Shown here one piece after another: positions 1 to 7,865 of a stretch of DNA of 64,000 nucleotides (the first letter of the stretch is position 1; each line of letters opens with the position of its first letter). The stretch spans positions 92,315-156,314 of the forward strand of contig PAPF01000041.1 of assembly GCA_002708825.1 (NCBI GenBank). The letters are read 5' to 3'. The position numbers were made by a program, and so were the translations under genes. The notes under the pieces were generated by a model. The model ran no database searches and was not told where the DNA came from. It saw only the letters and a list, made by a program, of their open reading frames with translations. The stretch comes from Phyllobacteriaceae bacterium. GTDB lineage: Bacteria > Pseudomonadota > Alphaproteobacteria > Rhizobiales > Rhizobiaceae.

Positions 1-264
1 CACGGCGGCCGATGCGCGGAAAATGTCGATCATGTCGACCGGTTCCGGCAGGTCGGCCAACGAGGCATAAGTCATTGCCCGGTCGATCGTCTTGCCGGCA
101 TGGCCCGGATTGATGGCCTGGACTGTGTAGCCCTTGTCGATCAGGTATTTGAGCACGAAGAAGGACGGCCGGACCTCGTTGGCGGACGCGCCGACGATGG
201 CCACGGTCTTCACGTCGTTCAGGATGCCCGCGATGTAGGCGTCGTCATAATGGTCGTGATTCAT
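1..264 (-). CDS. CoA-binding protein (YccU-like), C-terminus cut off by window edge
   Basis: The 88 visible residues form a Rossmann-type CoA-binding domain of the COG1832/YccU group. The motif TVAIVGASANEVRPS near residues 19-33 is the nucleotide loop, and the later LPEPVDMIDIFR stretch is typical of the family. Members bind CoA, but their cellular role is not established. The ATG is supported by an upstream GGAAGGA. The reading frame is open to the left edge, and about 50 residues should be missing if the protein has the usual length of roughly 140. Family assignment is firm; function is not. Confidence 0.85.
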   Translation of the reverse strand, partial: MNHDHYDDAYIAGILNDVKTVAIVGASANEVRPSFFVLKYLIDKGYTVQAINPGHAGKTIDRAMTYASLADLPEPVDMIDIFRASAAV

Positions 265-329
265 CTCGGTCCTTCCGCTGGCGTCGTGCAACACCTGCAC
301 AGGGGAACGCGGGCGGTCAAGCGCCGGTT

Positions 330-767
330 TCATGCCGGCAATGGCATGAAACCGTTTTCGTCATTGGGCGCGAAGGGATTGAAGGCCAGTTCCCACAAAT
401 GCCCGTCGGGATCGGCGAAATAGCCGGAGTAGCCGCCCCAGAAGACCTTTTCCGGCGGCTTTGTCGCCGTAGCGCCGCAGGCAATCGCATGGGCGAAGGC
501 CGCATCGACGTCCGCTTCGCTGTTGAAATTCTGGGCGATTGAAACGCCGGAGAAGCCCGGAGCGCTGTTCTCCACGCCCGCATCTGCCGCCAGATCGGCA
601 CGGCCGAACAGGCCGAGGACCGTTCCCTCAAGCCGAAAGAAGGTGACGCTGTCATTGGAGGCCGAGGATTTCACGAAGCCAAGGCGCTCGTAGAAGGCCG
701 TGGACGCGGCGACATCGGCCACGCCCAGCGTGACCATGGTCAGGCGGGGAGCAAATCGTCCATCCAT
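330..767 (-). CDS. VOC family protein (glyoxalase-like)
   Basis: This 145-residue protein has the vicinal-oxygen-chelate fold. An N-terminal strand-helix unit (MVTLGVADVAASTAFYERLGF, residues 11-31) leads to a C-terminal YFADPDGHLWELAFNP block (residues 116-131) whose glutamate is a usual metal ligand. VOC proteins include lyases, dioxygenases and resistance proteins, and the substrate cannot be read from sequence. I chose the ATG at 767, about ten bases after AAGGA. In-frame GTG codons lie just upstream but sit too close to that ribosome-binding site. It is divergent from the yefM-yoeB pair and its start abuts their promoter. Confidence 0.85.
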   Translation of the reverse strand: MDGRFAPRLTMVTLGVADVAASTAFYERLGFVKSSASNDSVTFFRLEGTVLGLFGRADLAADAGVENSAPGFSGVSIAQNFNSEADVDAAFAHAIACGATATKPPEKVFWGGYSGYFADPDGHLWELAFNPFAPNDENGFMPLPA

Positions 768-795
768 TGGCACCACGTCCTTTCTGTGCTATTTT
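767..795 (+). promoter_or_regulatory. sigma70-type promoter of yefM-yoeB
   Basis: TTGGCA at 767-772 and TATTTT at 790-795 are separated by 17 bases. Transcription would start near 802, inside the inverted repeat that follows, which is a suitable arrangement for autorepression. Confidence 0.55.
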
Positions 796-815
796 TTGTA
801 CGGTTTATCGTACAA
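796..815. promoter_or_regulatory. inverted repeat, probable YefM/YefM-YoeB operator
   Basis: TTGTAC and GTACAA form perfect 6-base arms around an 8-base spacer, directly after the predicted -10 and 11 bases before the yefM start. The known E. coli yefM-yoeB operator uses TGTACA-type hexamers, so conditional autorepression is a reasonable inference. Confidence 0.6.
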
Positions 816-826
816 GGATCAGGTCG

Positions 827-1087
827 ATGGGCATTGTCAGTCAATCCGAATTCAGGGCCAATCTGGCAAAGTATCTCGATCAGGTCGAGCGCGACAACAA
901 GGAACTGATCGTGACCAGGCAAGGGAAAAGCCCGCTTGTGGTCATGCCGCTTGAGGAACTGGAAAGCTGGAAGGAAACGCTGCACCTGATGGGCAGCAAG
1001 GCCAATGCCGTGCGCCTTTCCGAAGCCGTGGACCGGTTGCGAACAGGCGAGGCCATTGACAAGAGCGACAGCGACCTCGGCCTGTAA
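827..1087 (+). CDS. yefM: type II antitoxin, YefM/Phd family
   Basis: The protein has 86 residues. The N-terminal Phd/YefM DNA-binding fold includes SQSEFRANLAKYLDQV, followed by the typical IVTRQGKSPLVVMPLEELES stretch. The C-terminal part, residues 50-86, would wrap the YoeB toxin. I take the ATG at 827, preceded by AAGGA. An open frame extends further upstream but runs through the promoter and operator. The stop codon is followed after three bases by yoeB, the usual antitoxin-first order. Known YefM proteins neutralise YoeB and repress the operon. Confidence 0.93.
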   Translation: MGIVSQSEFRANLAKYLDQVERDNKELIVTRQGKSPLVVMPLEELESWKETLHLMGSKANAVRLSEAVDRLRTGEAIDKSDSDLGL

Positions 1088-1090
1088 AGC

Positions 1091-1366
1091 ATGCGGATCC
1101 AGTTCGACCCACTCGGCTGGGACGATTTTTGCCACTGGATCGAGACCGACCCGAGAACGCTGGCACGCCTGCGCGAAATCATCCGCGACACGCGCCGCAA
1201 CCCGTTTTCCGGGATTGGCAAGCCGGAGCCTCTCAAAGGCGAATGGCAAGGTTTCTGGTCACGACGAATCACGCGCGAGCATCGTCTGGTTTACCGTGTC
1301 ACCGGTACAGGCGACACACAGATCCTGCAAATTGCCATGTGCCGATACCATTATGAGCGGCGTTGA
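1091..1366 (+). CDS. yoeB: type II toxin YoeB, ribosome-dependent mRNA endonuclease
   Basis: The protein has 91 residues and aligns along its length with E. coli YoeB. Key blocks are DTRRNPFSGIGKPEPLK, GFWSRRITREHRLVY and CRYHY. The catalytic set known from YoeB is present: Glu46, Arg65, and the C-terminal His87-Tyr88. YoeB cuts mRNA in the ribosomal A site. No truncation or damaged catalytic residue is seen, so the pair looks functional. An insertion of a few residues near 71-77 (VTGTGDTQ) explains the extra length over the 84-residue E. coli protein. Confidence 0.95.
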   Translation: MRIQFDPLGWDDFCHWIETDPRTLARLREIIRDTRRNPFSGIGKPEPLKGEWQGFWSRRITREHRLVYRVTGTGDTQILQIAMCRYHYERR

Positions 1367-1375
1367 CTCAGGGGG

Positions 1376-2200
1376 TCACTCCCCCTTCCACTCCGCTTCG
1401 CGCTTTTCGAAGAAGGCGGCGAGTCCCTCATCGGAATCATGCGTCATGAAACCGTCGACCATGACCCGGTTGGTATGGTCATAGGCTTCGGAGAGCCGCA
1501 TGTCGGCCTGTTCGTAAAAGGCCTGCTTGCCGCGGGCGATGGCAACCGGCGACTTGGACGCGATGGCGGCGGCGTATTTCTCCACGACCTGATCCAGATA
1601 ATCGGCGGGCACCACCCGGTTGACGAGGCCGAAATCGCGCGCCGTCTGCGCATCAATCATCTCACCGGTCAGCAGCATCTCCATGGCGTGCTTGCGCCCG
1701 ACATTGCGCGACAGCGCCACCATGGGAGTCGAGCAGAAACCGCCGAGATTGACGCCCGGCGTGCAGAAGGTCGACCGGTCGGAGGCGATCGCCAGGTCGC
1801 AGGAGGCGACAAGCTGGCAACCGGCGGCGGTTGCTATGCCATCCACCTTGGCGATGACCGGCTTGGGATGGCGCACGATCGCCTTCATCATGGCCGAGCA
1901 GGCATGGAACAGGCGTTCCAGGAACAGGCGCCCGCCGTCGCCATCATTGGCGCGATGGGCCTTCATTTCCTTGAGGTCATGGCCGGCACAGAAGATCTTG
2001 CCGGAGGAGGCCAGCACGATGACATTCACGCTGCGGTCAAGACGGGCTTCGTCAAGCGTCGCGTGCAGTTTCGCGATGGCCGCCGAGGACAGGGAGTGGG
2101 CGGGCGGATTGTCCAGTTCGATGGTCAACACCTTGCCCGACCGGCTTGTGCGGACAAGCTCGGGCGCCCGGATGTCCGCCTGTTTCGGCTGCGCTGTCAT
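1376..2200 (-). CDS. crotonase-fold protein of the ECHDC3 type
   Basis: This 274-residue protein carries the enoyl-CoA hydratase/isomerase fold with an oxyanion-hole region around FCAGHDLKEM (70-79). It resembles ECHDC3 (AGCQLVASCDLAIAS, then PGVNLGGFCSTP) more than ordinary hydratases. The two glutamates used for hydration in rat enoyl-CoA hydratase are replaced: the first position is Gln129 and the second Gly149. Simple hydratase activity is therefore unlikely, while CoA-ester binding remains plausible. The substrate is unknown. The gene is convergent with yoeB and a separate crotonase lies nearby on the other strand. Confidence 0.85.
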   Translation of the reverse strand: MTAQPKQADIRAPELVRTSRSGKVLTIELDNPPAHSLSSAAIAKLHATLDEARLDRSVNVIVLASSGKIFCAGHDLKEMKAHRANDGDGGRLFLERLFHACSAMMKAIVRHPKPVIAKVDGIATAAGCQLVASCDLAIASDRSTFCTPGVNLGGFCSTPMVALSRNVGRKHAMEMLLTGEMIDAQTARDFGLVNRVVPADYLDQVVEKYAAAIASKSPVAIARGKQAFYEQADMRLSEAYDHTNRVMVDGFMTHDSDEGLAAFFEKREAEWKGE

Positions 2201-2230
2201 TCTTGCTCCTCCCTTTCCTTCCGTCCGACC

Positions 2231-2815
2231 CTACCGGTTGCCGAGCACCGAATCCAGCCGTTCGACATGGGGACGGACCGCGTCGAGATTGGCCTGCGAG
2301 GGACGCAGGCCGTCGATCTGGCTGCGCGCGTCCGCCAGATTGGCCAGCAATTCGGCGCGCACATCCTCGGAAATGCCCTGCATGGCGCGAATCTCGGCCT
2401 CCGCGGCATCCAGGTCATCGGAATTTGGCGGATCGATGATCCATTGGCGGGCCAGCATGATCGACTGCGCCGTCATGAACCAGTCCTCGAAGCCCGACCA
2501 GCCTGCAGCCTTTACCTGGCTTTCCAGCCGCGCCACGGCATCGGCGCTTTCGACCAGATAGGCCAGTTCATCCATCACCGCATCCGGGTCGCCCGGCTCG
2601 TACTGGTCGTCGAGTTCGGTGAACACCGCCTCCACGTTTTCCCAGCTTTCCAGGAAACGGAGCACCGTTCCTGGCGTCAATGGCACCTGGGCCATCGTTT
2701 CGCTCGCCGCCGGCGCTGTCACGCCGGTTCCCTCGGCCGTGGCGACCGAACCCGATGACAGAACAGCCAAGCCCAGCGCCGATGCCGCCGCCAGCCCGAT
2801 CATGCTTGAACGCAT
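2231..2815 (-). CDS. exported protein of unknown function
   Basis: The 194-residue product begins with a Sec-type signal peptide (MRSSMIGLAAASALGLAVLS, cleavage probably after SVATA near residue 27). The mature part is acidic and mostly helical by composition, with WENVEAVFTELDDQYEPGD and a C-terminal helical segment rich in Asp, Ala and Leu. I do not recognise a domain. It is probably periplasmic. It lies 30 bases upstream of the ECHDC3-like gene on the same strand, so the two may be co-transcribed. Confidence 0.75.
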   Translation of the reverse strand: MRSSMIGLAAASALGLAVLSSGSVATAEGTGVTAPAASETMAQVPLTPGTVLRFLESWENVEAVFTELDDQYEPGDPDAVMDELAYLVESADAVARLESQVKAAGWSGFEDWFMTAQSIMLARQWIIDPPNSDDLDAAEAEIRAMQGISEDVRAELLANLADARSQIDGLRPSQANLDAVRPHVERLDSVLGNR

Positions 2816-2966
2816 TTTCCCTCTCCCCTCCGGCGGCCCGCAAACCGGCCGCGCCTTCCTGCCCGCGCCAAGATCTATCGGCTGTCATCCGGCTTGGAAA
2901 GCGTGATTTTCGTGTTACGAATACGTCAATGCGCGGCAATATCGCCGTTGCCCGGAGGGAGGAACC

Positions 2967-3836
2967 ATGGCCAAGGTCTTGTACGAAAAGGACGGGCGGA
3001 TCGGGCGGATCACACTCAACCGTCCGGACGTCCTGAACGCCATCGACGACGAACTGCCGCGGGAACTGGCGGCCTGCGTCGAGGAGGCCAATGCGGACCC
3101 CGGCGTGCATGTGATCGTGCTTTCGGGCGCCGGCCGGGCCTTTTGCGCGGGCTACGACCTGACCTATTACGCGGAAGCGGCCGCCGGGGACGGCAATGCG
3201 GTGACCCAGGAAATGCCCTGGGACCCCATGAAGGACTATGCCTTCATGATGCGCAACACCGAACTGTTCATGAGCCTGTGGCGGTCCTACCGGCCGGTCG
3301 TCTGCAAGGTGCATGGTTTCGCGGTGGCCGGCGGCTCCGACATCGCGCTGTGTTCCGACATGATCGTGATGGCCGAGGACGCGGAGATCGGCTACATGCC
3401 GGTGCGCGTGTGGGGCTGCCCGACGACGGCCATGTGGGTCTACCGCCTCGGGCCGGAAAGGGCCAAGCGGATGCTGTTCACCGGCGACCGGATCAAGGGC
3501 AAGGAGGCCGAACGCCTCGGTCTCGTCCTCAAGGCCGTGCCGGCCGCCGATCTTGACGCGGAGGTGGAGCGGCTGGCCGAACGCATGGCCACGGTGCCGG
3601 TCAACCAGCTGATGATGCAGAAACTCGTCGTCAACCAGGCCATCGAGGCGATGGGCCTGAAACAGACGCAGATGTTCGCCACCGTTTTCGACGGGATCAC
3701 GCGCCATTCGCCGGAAGGCCTGAACTTCAAGGCCCGGGCGGAATCCCAGGGCTGGAAACAGGCGGTGCGCGAGCGCGATCTCGGCACGTTCGACTGGACC
3801 GAAAACCGCCCGGTCAATCCGCGCGGCGGCGGCTGA
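2967..3836 (+). CDS. enoyl-CoA hydratase/isomerase family protein
   Basis: The 289-residue protein has the crotonase fold: ITLNRPDVLNAID (15-27), oxyanion-hole stretch AFCAGYDL (58-65) and AVAGGSDIALCSD (119-131). At the positions of the two catalytic glutamates of rat enoyl-CoA hydratase it has Asp125 and Val146 (YMPVRVWG), so the reaction is uncertain. A strong GGAGGAAC lies before the ATG. A PaaI-type thioesterase starts 56 bases downstream on the same strand, which suggests a small acyl-CoA processing operon; that is inference from context only. Confidence 0.87.
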   Translation: MAKVLYEKDGRIGRITLNRPDVLNAIDDELPRELAACVEEANADPGVHVIVLSGAGRAFCAGYDLTYYAEAAAGDGNAVTQEMPWDPMKDYAFMMRNTELFMSLWRSYRPVVCKVHGFAVAGGSDIALCSDMIVMAEDAEIGYMPVRVWGCPTTAMWVYRLGPERAKRMLFTGDRIKGKEAERLGLVLKAVPAADLDAEVERLAERMATVPVNQLMMQKLVVNQAIEAMGLKQTQMFATVFDGITRHSPEGLNFKARAESQGWKQAVRERDLGTFDWTENRPVNPRGGG

Positions 3837-3892
3837 GCCGGCCTGCGCGCCCCCTTCCCCATCCTTCCAGCCAACCACAAGACCGCAGGATC

Positions 3893-4330
3893 ATGACCAA
3901 GCACTCCCTTGCGCCCGTGATGGACGCCGACGAACTCAATGCCTTCCTCAAGGAGGTCTACCCGCAGCTCAACGAGGACTTCGCCGCCTATGTCGTCACC
4001 GAGATCGGCCCCGGTACGGCGCGGGTTCGCCTGAACGCCGACCATCGCCACCTGCGGCCCGGCGACACGGTGTCCGGGCCGGCGCTCTTCACGCTGGCGG
4101 ATATCGGCGGCTATGCCTGCGTCCTGTCCCATGTCGGACGCGAGGCGCTGGCAGTGACCACCAATCTCAACATCAATTTCATGCGCAAGGCCGAGGCGGG
4201 GCCGGTGGACGGGCTGTGCCGCATCCTGAAACTGGGCCGCAGCCTGATGGTCTTCGACATCGAGATGGTGTCGGCGGGCCATGTCGTGGCCCACGCCACG
4301 GGCACCTATTCCATCCCCCCGAAGCGCTAG
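3893..4330 (+). CDS. PaaI family hotdog-fold thioesterase
   Basis: This 145-residue protein has a single hotdog domain. The central helix region GPALFTLADIGGYACVLSHVG (62-82) is followed by TTNLNINFMRKAEAG (89-103), the typical core strand of PaaI-like acyl-CoA thioesterases. Such enzymes hydrolyse acyl- or aryl-CoA thioesters in the cytoplasm. The substrate is not predictable. It follows the crotonase-family gene at 2967, presumably in one transcript. A striking AT-rich inverted repeat starts five bases after the stop codon. Confidence 0.87.
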   Translation: MTKHSLAPVMDADELNAFLKEVYPQLNEDFAAYVVTEIGPGTARVRLNADHRHLRPGDTVSGPALFTLADIGGYACVLSHVGREALAVTTNLNINFMRKAEAGPVDGLCRILKLGRSLMVFDIEMVSAGHVVAHATGTYSIPPKR

Positions 4331-4334
4331 ATAC

Positions 4335-4356
4335 ATGTGGTAAAATATTACCACAT
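4335..4356. promoter_or_regulatory. perfect AT-rich inverted repeat (possible operator)
   Basis: ATGTGGTAA and TTACCACAT are perfect 9-base arms around AATA. The stem is weak in GC and is not followed by an uninterrupted T run, so it looks more like a protein-binding site than an intrinsic terminator. The regulator is unknown. Confidence 0.45.
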
Positions 4357-4410
4357 TTCCAAGCCTCTGTTTTTGCTGCAATATTCCGTCACCGATGGAT
4401 TTAGGGGCGC

Positions 4411-4439
4411 TTGACGGCTCATGGTGGCTCGCTTATAAG
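4411..4439 (+). promoter_or_regulatory. strong promoter of rplM-rpsI
   Basis: TTGACG (4411-4416) and TATAAG (4434-4439) are spaced by 17 bases, close to the sigma70 consensus. A roughly 120-base leader follows before the rplM start codon at 4567. Confidence 0.7.
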
Positions 4440-4449
4440 CGCGGCAACT

Positions 4450-4546
4450 GCGGTCCGGTGTCCGGGCCGCCGTTTGTTTTGGCGCATGGCGCCGGAACGC
4501 AAGCAACAAGAATCGCCGCCGGCAGGGGCCCTGGCCCCGAAGGCGG
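4450..4546 (+). promoter_or_regulatory. structured rplM mRNA leader with terminator-like hairpin
   Basis: The hairpin at 4450-4470 (GCGG-T-CCGG, loop TGT, CCGG-G-CCGC, with one G-U pair) is followed by CGTTTGTTTT (4471-4480), which resembles an intrinsic terminator inside the leader. A second stem-loop is formed by CCGCC (4516-4520) with GGCGG (4542-4546), enclosing GGGGCC/GGCCCC (4525-4538). Ribosomal protein leaders often mediate feedback by the encoded protein; L13 binding here is inference. Confidence 0.45.
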
Positions 4547-4566
4547 ACCAGTTGAGAGAAACCACG

Positions 4567-5028
4567 ATGAAAACCTTTTCGCAGAAGCCGGCGGAAGTGG
4601 AAAAGAAGTGGATCCTGATCGACGCCGAAGGGCTCGTTCTCGGCCGCCTTGCCACCATCGTCGCAAACCGCCTGCGCGGCAAGCACAAGGCCACCTTCAC
4701 CCCGCATGTCGATGACGGCGACAACGTCATCATCGTCAATGCCGAGAAGGTGAAGCTGACCGGCAAGAAGTACACCGACAAGATGTACTACTGGCACACC
4801 GGCCATCCCGGCGGCATCAAGGAGCGCACCGCGCGCCAGATCATCGAGGGCCGCTTTCCGGAGCGCGTCATCGAGAAGGCCGTCGAGCGCATGATCCCGC
4901 GCGGTCCGCTCGGACGGCGCCAGATGAAGAACCTGCGCGTCTATGCCGGCACCACCCACCCCCACGAGGCACAGCAGCCCGTCACGCTCGACGTGGCCGC
5001 CATGTCCTCCAAGAACACGAAGGGCTGA
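4567..5028 (+). CDS. rplM: 50S ribosomal protein L13
   Basis: The protein has 153 residues, the normal length for alphaproteobacterial L13. Diagnostic segments are [15 protein letters not shown] near the N-terminus, [18 protein letters not shown] in the middle and [20 protein letters not shown] in the C-terminal third. L13 is an early-assembly 23S rRNA-binding protein. I selected the ATG at 4567, preceded by GAGAGAAA. An in-frame extension further upstream runs through the promoter and leader hairpins and is not credible. rpsI follows after five bases, the conserved two-gene operon. Confidence 0.98.
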   Translation: MKTFSQKPAEVEKKWILIDAEGLVLGRLATIVANRLRGKHKATFTPHVDDGDNVIIVNAEKVKLTGKKYTDKMYYWHTGHPGGIKERTARQIIEGRFPERVIEKAVERMIPRGPLGRRQMKNLRVYAGTTHPHEAQQPVTLDVAAMSSKNTKG

Positions 5029-5033
5029 TTTCC

Positions 5034-5516
5034 ATGGCCGATCTGAATTCGCTTGAAGCTCTGGGTGAAGCCACCGGCATGGTGACCGAGGAGGCATCCG
5101 CCCCGGTTCACGTGCAGAAGCTCGACGCCCACGGCCGCGCCTATGCCACCGGCAAGCGCAAGGACGCCATTGCCCGCGTCTGGGTGAAGCCCGGCTCCGG
5201 CAAGATCATCGTCAACGACAAGACCTACGAGGAATACTTCGCCCGTCCGGTCCTGCAGATGGTGCTGCGCCAGCCGATCGTCGCGGCTTCCCGCGACGGC
5301 CAGTACGACATCGTCGCCACGGTCAAGGGCGGCGGCCTGTCCGGCCAGGCCGGCGCGGTGCGTCACGGCATTTCCAAGGCCCTGACCCATTACGAGCCGG
5401 AACTGCGCGGCGTCTTGAAGAAGGGCGGCTTCCTGACGCGCGACAGCCGCGTGGTCGAGCGCAAGAAGTACGGCAAGGCAAAGGCCCGCCGGTCCTTCCA
5501 GTTCTCCAAGCGCTGA
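5034..5516 (+). CDS. rpsI: 30S ribosomal protein S9
   Basis: The 160-residue product has the rhizobial N-terminal extension of about 35 residues, then the S9 core starting at [38 protein letters not shown] is in the middle, and the conserved C-terminal tail ends in FQFSKR, which reaches the ribosomal P site in known structures. It is co-transcribed with rplM and followed 30 bases later by a clear intrinsic terminator. Confidence 0.98.
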   Translation: MADLNSLEALGEATGMVTEEASAPVHVQKLDAHGRAYATGKRKDAIARVWVKPGSGKIIVNDKTYEEYFARPVLQMVLRQPIVAASRDGQYDIVATVKGGGLSGQAGAVRHGISKALTHYEPELRGVLKKGGFLTRDSRVVERKKYGKAKARRSFQFSKR

Positions 5517-5546
5517 CGCGCAGGCGATACTGCCTTCATTCCCGAG

Positions 5547-5580
5547 AGCCCGGCCATCGCGCCGGGCTTTCTTCTTTTCC
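5547..5580 (+). terminator. intrinsic terminator of rplM-rpsI
   Basis: AGCCCGGC (5547-5554) and GCCGGGCT (5561-5568) form an 8-base perfect stem with a 6-base loop, followed by a pyrimidine tract TTCTTCTTTTCC. Confidence 0.85.
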
Positions 5581-5586
5581 GGGGGA

Positions 5587-6696
5587 TTACCGTTCCGGCC
5601 GCCTTGCGATGCGCCGGCCAAGCCCGGCCATGACGGGCATTTCAAGCCAGCGGTACATGAAGAGGCTTCCGGCGGCGACCAGTGGCGCGACGGCGAGAAA
5701 GACGCACAAGGGCGAGGAAACCGGCAGGCCGGCCGCCGGAAGGACGAGCTTCACGAGCGCCTGGATGACGTAGACATGAAGCAGGTAGGTCGAATAGGAC
5801 CAGTCGCCGAGCCGGCGCAGCCAGCCGACATGCGCGGTGAAGACGTGGACACCGCCCGCCACGATGAGCGCGGCAGGCATGCCCCAGACCACGAAACGCC
5901 ATTCCTGGGGCTCTCCCCCGCCCCTCCCCCAGAGCAGGACCACCCCGGCGGCCAGGGCAAGCCAGTAGAGCCACCCCTTTTGCGCGCCATCGCGGCCGCG
6001 AAAGGTGGCGTTGTAGACGATGATGCCGAGCGCAAATTCCAGGATGACGGGATCGGTGTAGAAGCGCAGCACCATCCCCGGATCATCGACCCAGCGGCCG
6101 GCCATGACGGTGGCGGCAAGAAAGACGGCCAGTCCGTTCAACTGCCTGTCACCTCCCCACCGGACAAAGGCGAAGACGAGCAGGTAAAAGGTCATCTCGT
6201 AGTTCAGCGTCCATCCCAGCATGAGGATGGGCTGGTTGCCGCCGCCGATCCCGCCGCTTGGAAGGAACAGGAGGGAGGTGAGCAGATGGCGCCAGTCCGC
6301 CTTGACGGTGTTCAGCAGCCAGGGCCAGGCAAGCGCCGTGACGAAGAGCACGATCGTCATGGCATAATAAAGCGGGGCGATGCGGATGAAGCGCCGGACC
6401 AGGAAACGGCCATCGACCGGTTCGCCGCGGTCCACGATCATCGCCATCAGGAAGCCGGAGAGCACGAAGAATATGTCGACGCCGACCGCCCCGAGCGCCC
6501 ATGTGACCGGCGTTCCGGTTTCCGCCGCCACGGAAGCAGTGACGTGATACACAACGACAAGCCAGGCGGCGATGGCGCGCAGATACTGGATGGAACCGAG
6601 CATGGGACCGGAATGCGCGGACGCGCCGGCTCCCGGAGAACGGCCCGGATGCCCTGCCTGTCCCACAATGGCTGCGGCCGTCCTGTCCTGTGCCAT
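5587..6696 (-). CDS. acyltransferase 3 family membrane protein
   Basis: This protein of 369 residues has about ten membrane segments and the Acyltransferase_3 signature near the N-terminus: SIQYLRAIAAWLVVVYHV (with the catalytic-type histidine) followed by GVDIFFVLSGFLM. Relatives O-acetylate or O-acylate exopolysaccharide, peptidoglycan or LPS, taking acyl groups across the inner membrane. The target is unknown; the nearby polysaccharide locus (10.3-19.7 kb) is one candidate. The ATG at 6696 has AGGAT upstream. An internal ATG at 6603 would remove a low-complexity 31-residue leader and is equally possible. Confidence 0.85.
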   Translation of the reverse strand: MAQDRTAAAIVGQAGHPGRSPGAGASAHSGPMLGSIQYLRAIAAWLVVVYHVTASVAAETGTPVTWALGAVGVDIFFVLSGFLMAMIVDRGEPVDGRFLVRRFIRIAPLYYAMTIVLFVTALAWPWLLNTVKADWRHLLTSLLFLPSGGIGGGNQPILMLGWTLNYEMTFYLLVFAFVRWGGDRQLNGLAVFLAATVMAGRWVDDPGMVLRFYTDPVILEFALGIIVYNATFRGRDGAQKGWLYWLALAAGVVLLWGRGGGEPQEWRFVVWGMPAALIVAGGVHVFTAHVGWLRRLGDWSYSTYLLHVYVIQALVKLVLPAAGLPVSSPLCVFLAVAPLVAAGSLFMYRWLEMPVMAGLGRRIARRPER

Positions 6697-6872
6697 TCCC
6701 GATCCTGCCCGGCGGCCCTCCGTCCCGATTCCGGACAGAGAGGTCTCGTTGCTCCTTCAATCACTTGATTAGCAATTTCTATTCCTTTTGACGGGAAGGC
6801 GATCTGCCTTGGCCCCTTCCGGTCCGGTCCGTGATGAGGCATTGTCGCCTGCGAAAAATCCGGGAGCCCTTC

Positions 6873-7823
6873 ATGCCGTCCAAGTCCATCGACCACGCCT
6901 TCACCGCCCGCAAGCACACCGGTGCCGCCAGCGACCCGACCTATGCCGGCGCGCTCTCCTTCATGCGCCGGCCCTACACGAAATCCGTGAAGGGGGCCGA
7001 CGCGGTGGTCTGGGGCATTCCCTTCGACGCGGCGGTCTCCAACCGTCCGGGCGCGCGCTTCGGGCCGCAAGCGATCCGCCGCGCGTCCGCGATCTTCGAC
7101 AATGATCCGCAATATCCCTTTCACCGCGACCTGTTCGAGGCGATGGCGGTAATCGATTACGGGGATTGCCTGCTGGACTACGGCAACCACCAGAAAACGC
7201 CGGGCATCATCGAGCGGGAGGCGGCCAGGATCCTGAAATCCGGTGCCTTCCTGCTGTCGCTGGGCGGCGACCATTTCGTCACGTGGCCGTTGCTCAAGGC
7301 CCATGCGGCGAAACATGGCCCGCTGGCCCTGGTGCAGTTCGACGCCCACCAGGATACCTGGGACGACGATGGCAAGCGCATCGACCACGGTTCCTTTGTC
7401 GGCCGCGCGGTGCGCGACGGCGTGATCGATCCCGCCCGGTCGATCCAGGTTGGCATCCGCACCCATGCGCCGGAGGATTGCGGCATCGAGATCATCCATG
7501 GCTACGATGTGGAGGAGATGAGCGCGGCCGCCATTGCCGGGCGCATCGCGCAGCGCACCGGCGGCGGGCCTGTCTATGTCACCTTCGACATCGACTGCCT
7601 CGATCCCGCCTTCGCGCCGGGCACGGGCACGCCGGTGGCGGGCGGGCCATCGTCGGCGAAGATGCTCTCGGTGCTGCGCAACATGAAGGACATCGACATC
7701 GTCGGCGCCGACATCGTCGAAGTGGCCCCGGCCTACGACCATGGCGACATCACGGCAATCGCGGGCGCCACCATCGCCATGCATTATCTCGGCCTGCTTG
7801 CCGAGCGGCGAGGCGCAAAGTAA
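6873..7823 (+). CDS. speB: agmatinase / ureohydrolase family enzyme
   Basis: The 316-residue protein is a manganese ureohydrolase. The metal-binding blocks are all present: SLGGDHFVTWP, VQFDAHQDTWDD and VTFDIDCLDPAFAPGTGTP. Agmatinase converts agmatine to putrescine and urea. Related guanidinobutyrase or other ureohydrolase activity cannot be excluded from sequence. I take the ATG at 6873 with GGGAG upstream. argC follows 42 bases later on the same strand, so the two may share a transcript, linking arginine synthesis with turnover of an arginine-derived guanidino compound. Confidence 0.85.
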   Translation: MPSKSIDHAFTARKHTGAASDPTYAGALSFMRRPYTKSVKGADAVVWGIPFDAAVSNRPGARFGPQAIRRASAIFDNDPQYPFHRDLFEAMAVIDYGDCLLDYGNHQKTPGIIEREAARILKSGAFLLSLGGDHFVTWPLLKAHAAKHGPLALVQFDAHQDTWDDDGKRIDHGSFVGRAVRDGVIDPARSIQVGIRTHAPEDCGIEIIHGYDVEEMSAAAIAGRIAQRTGGGPVYVTFDIDCLDPAFAPGTGTPVAGGPSSAKMLSVLRNMKDIDIVGADIVEVAPAYDHGDITAIAGATIAMHYLGLLAERRGAK

Positions 7824-7865
7824 ACAGCCCCGCAAGCCCCCCCTTTCCAAGCCAAGGCAATATCC

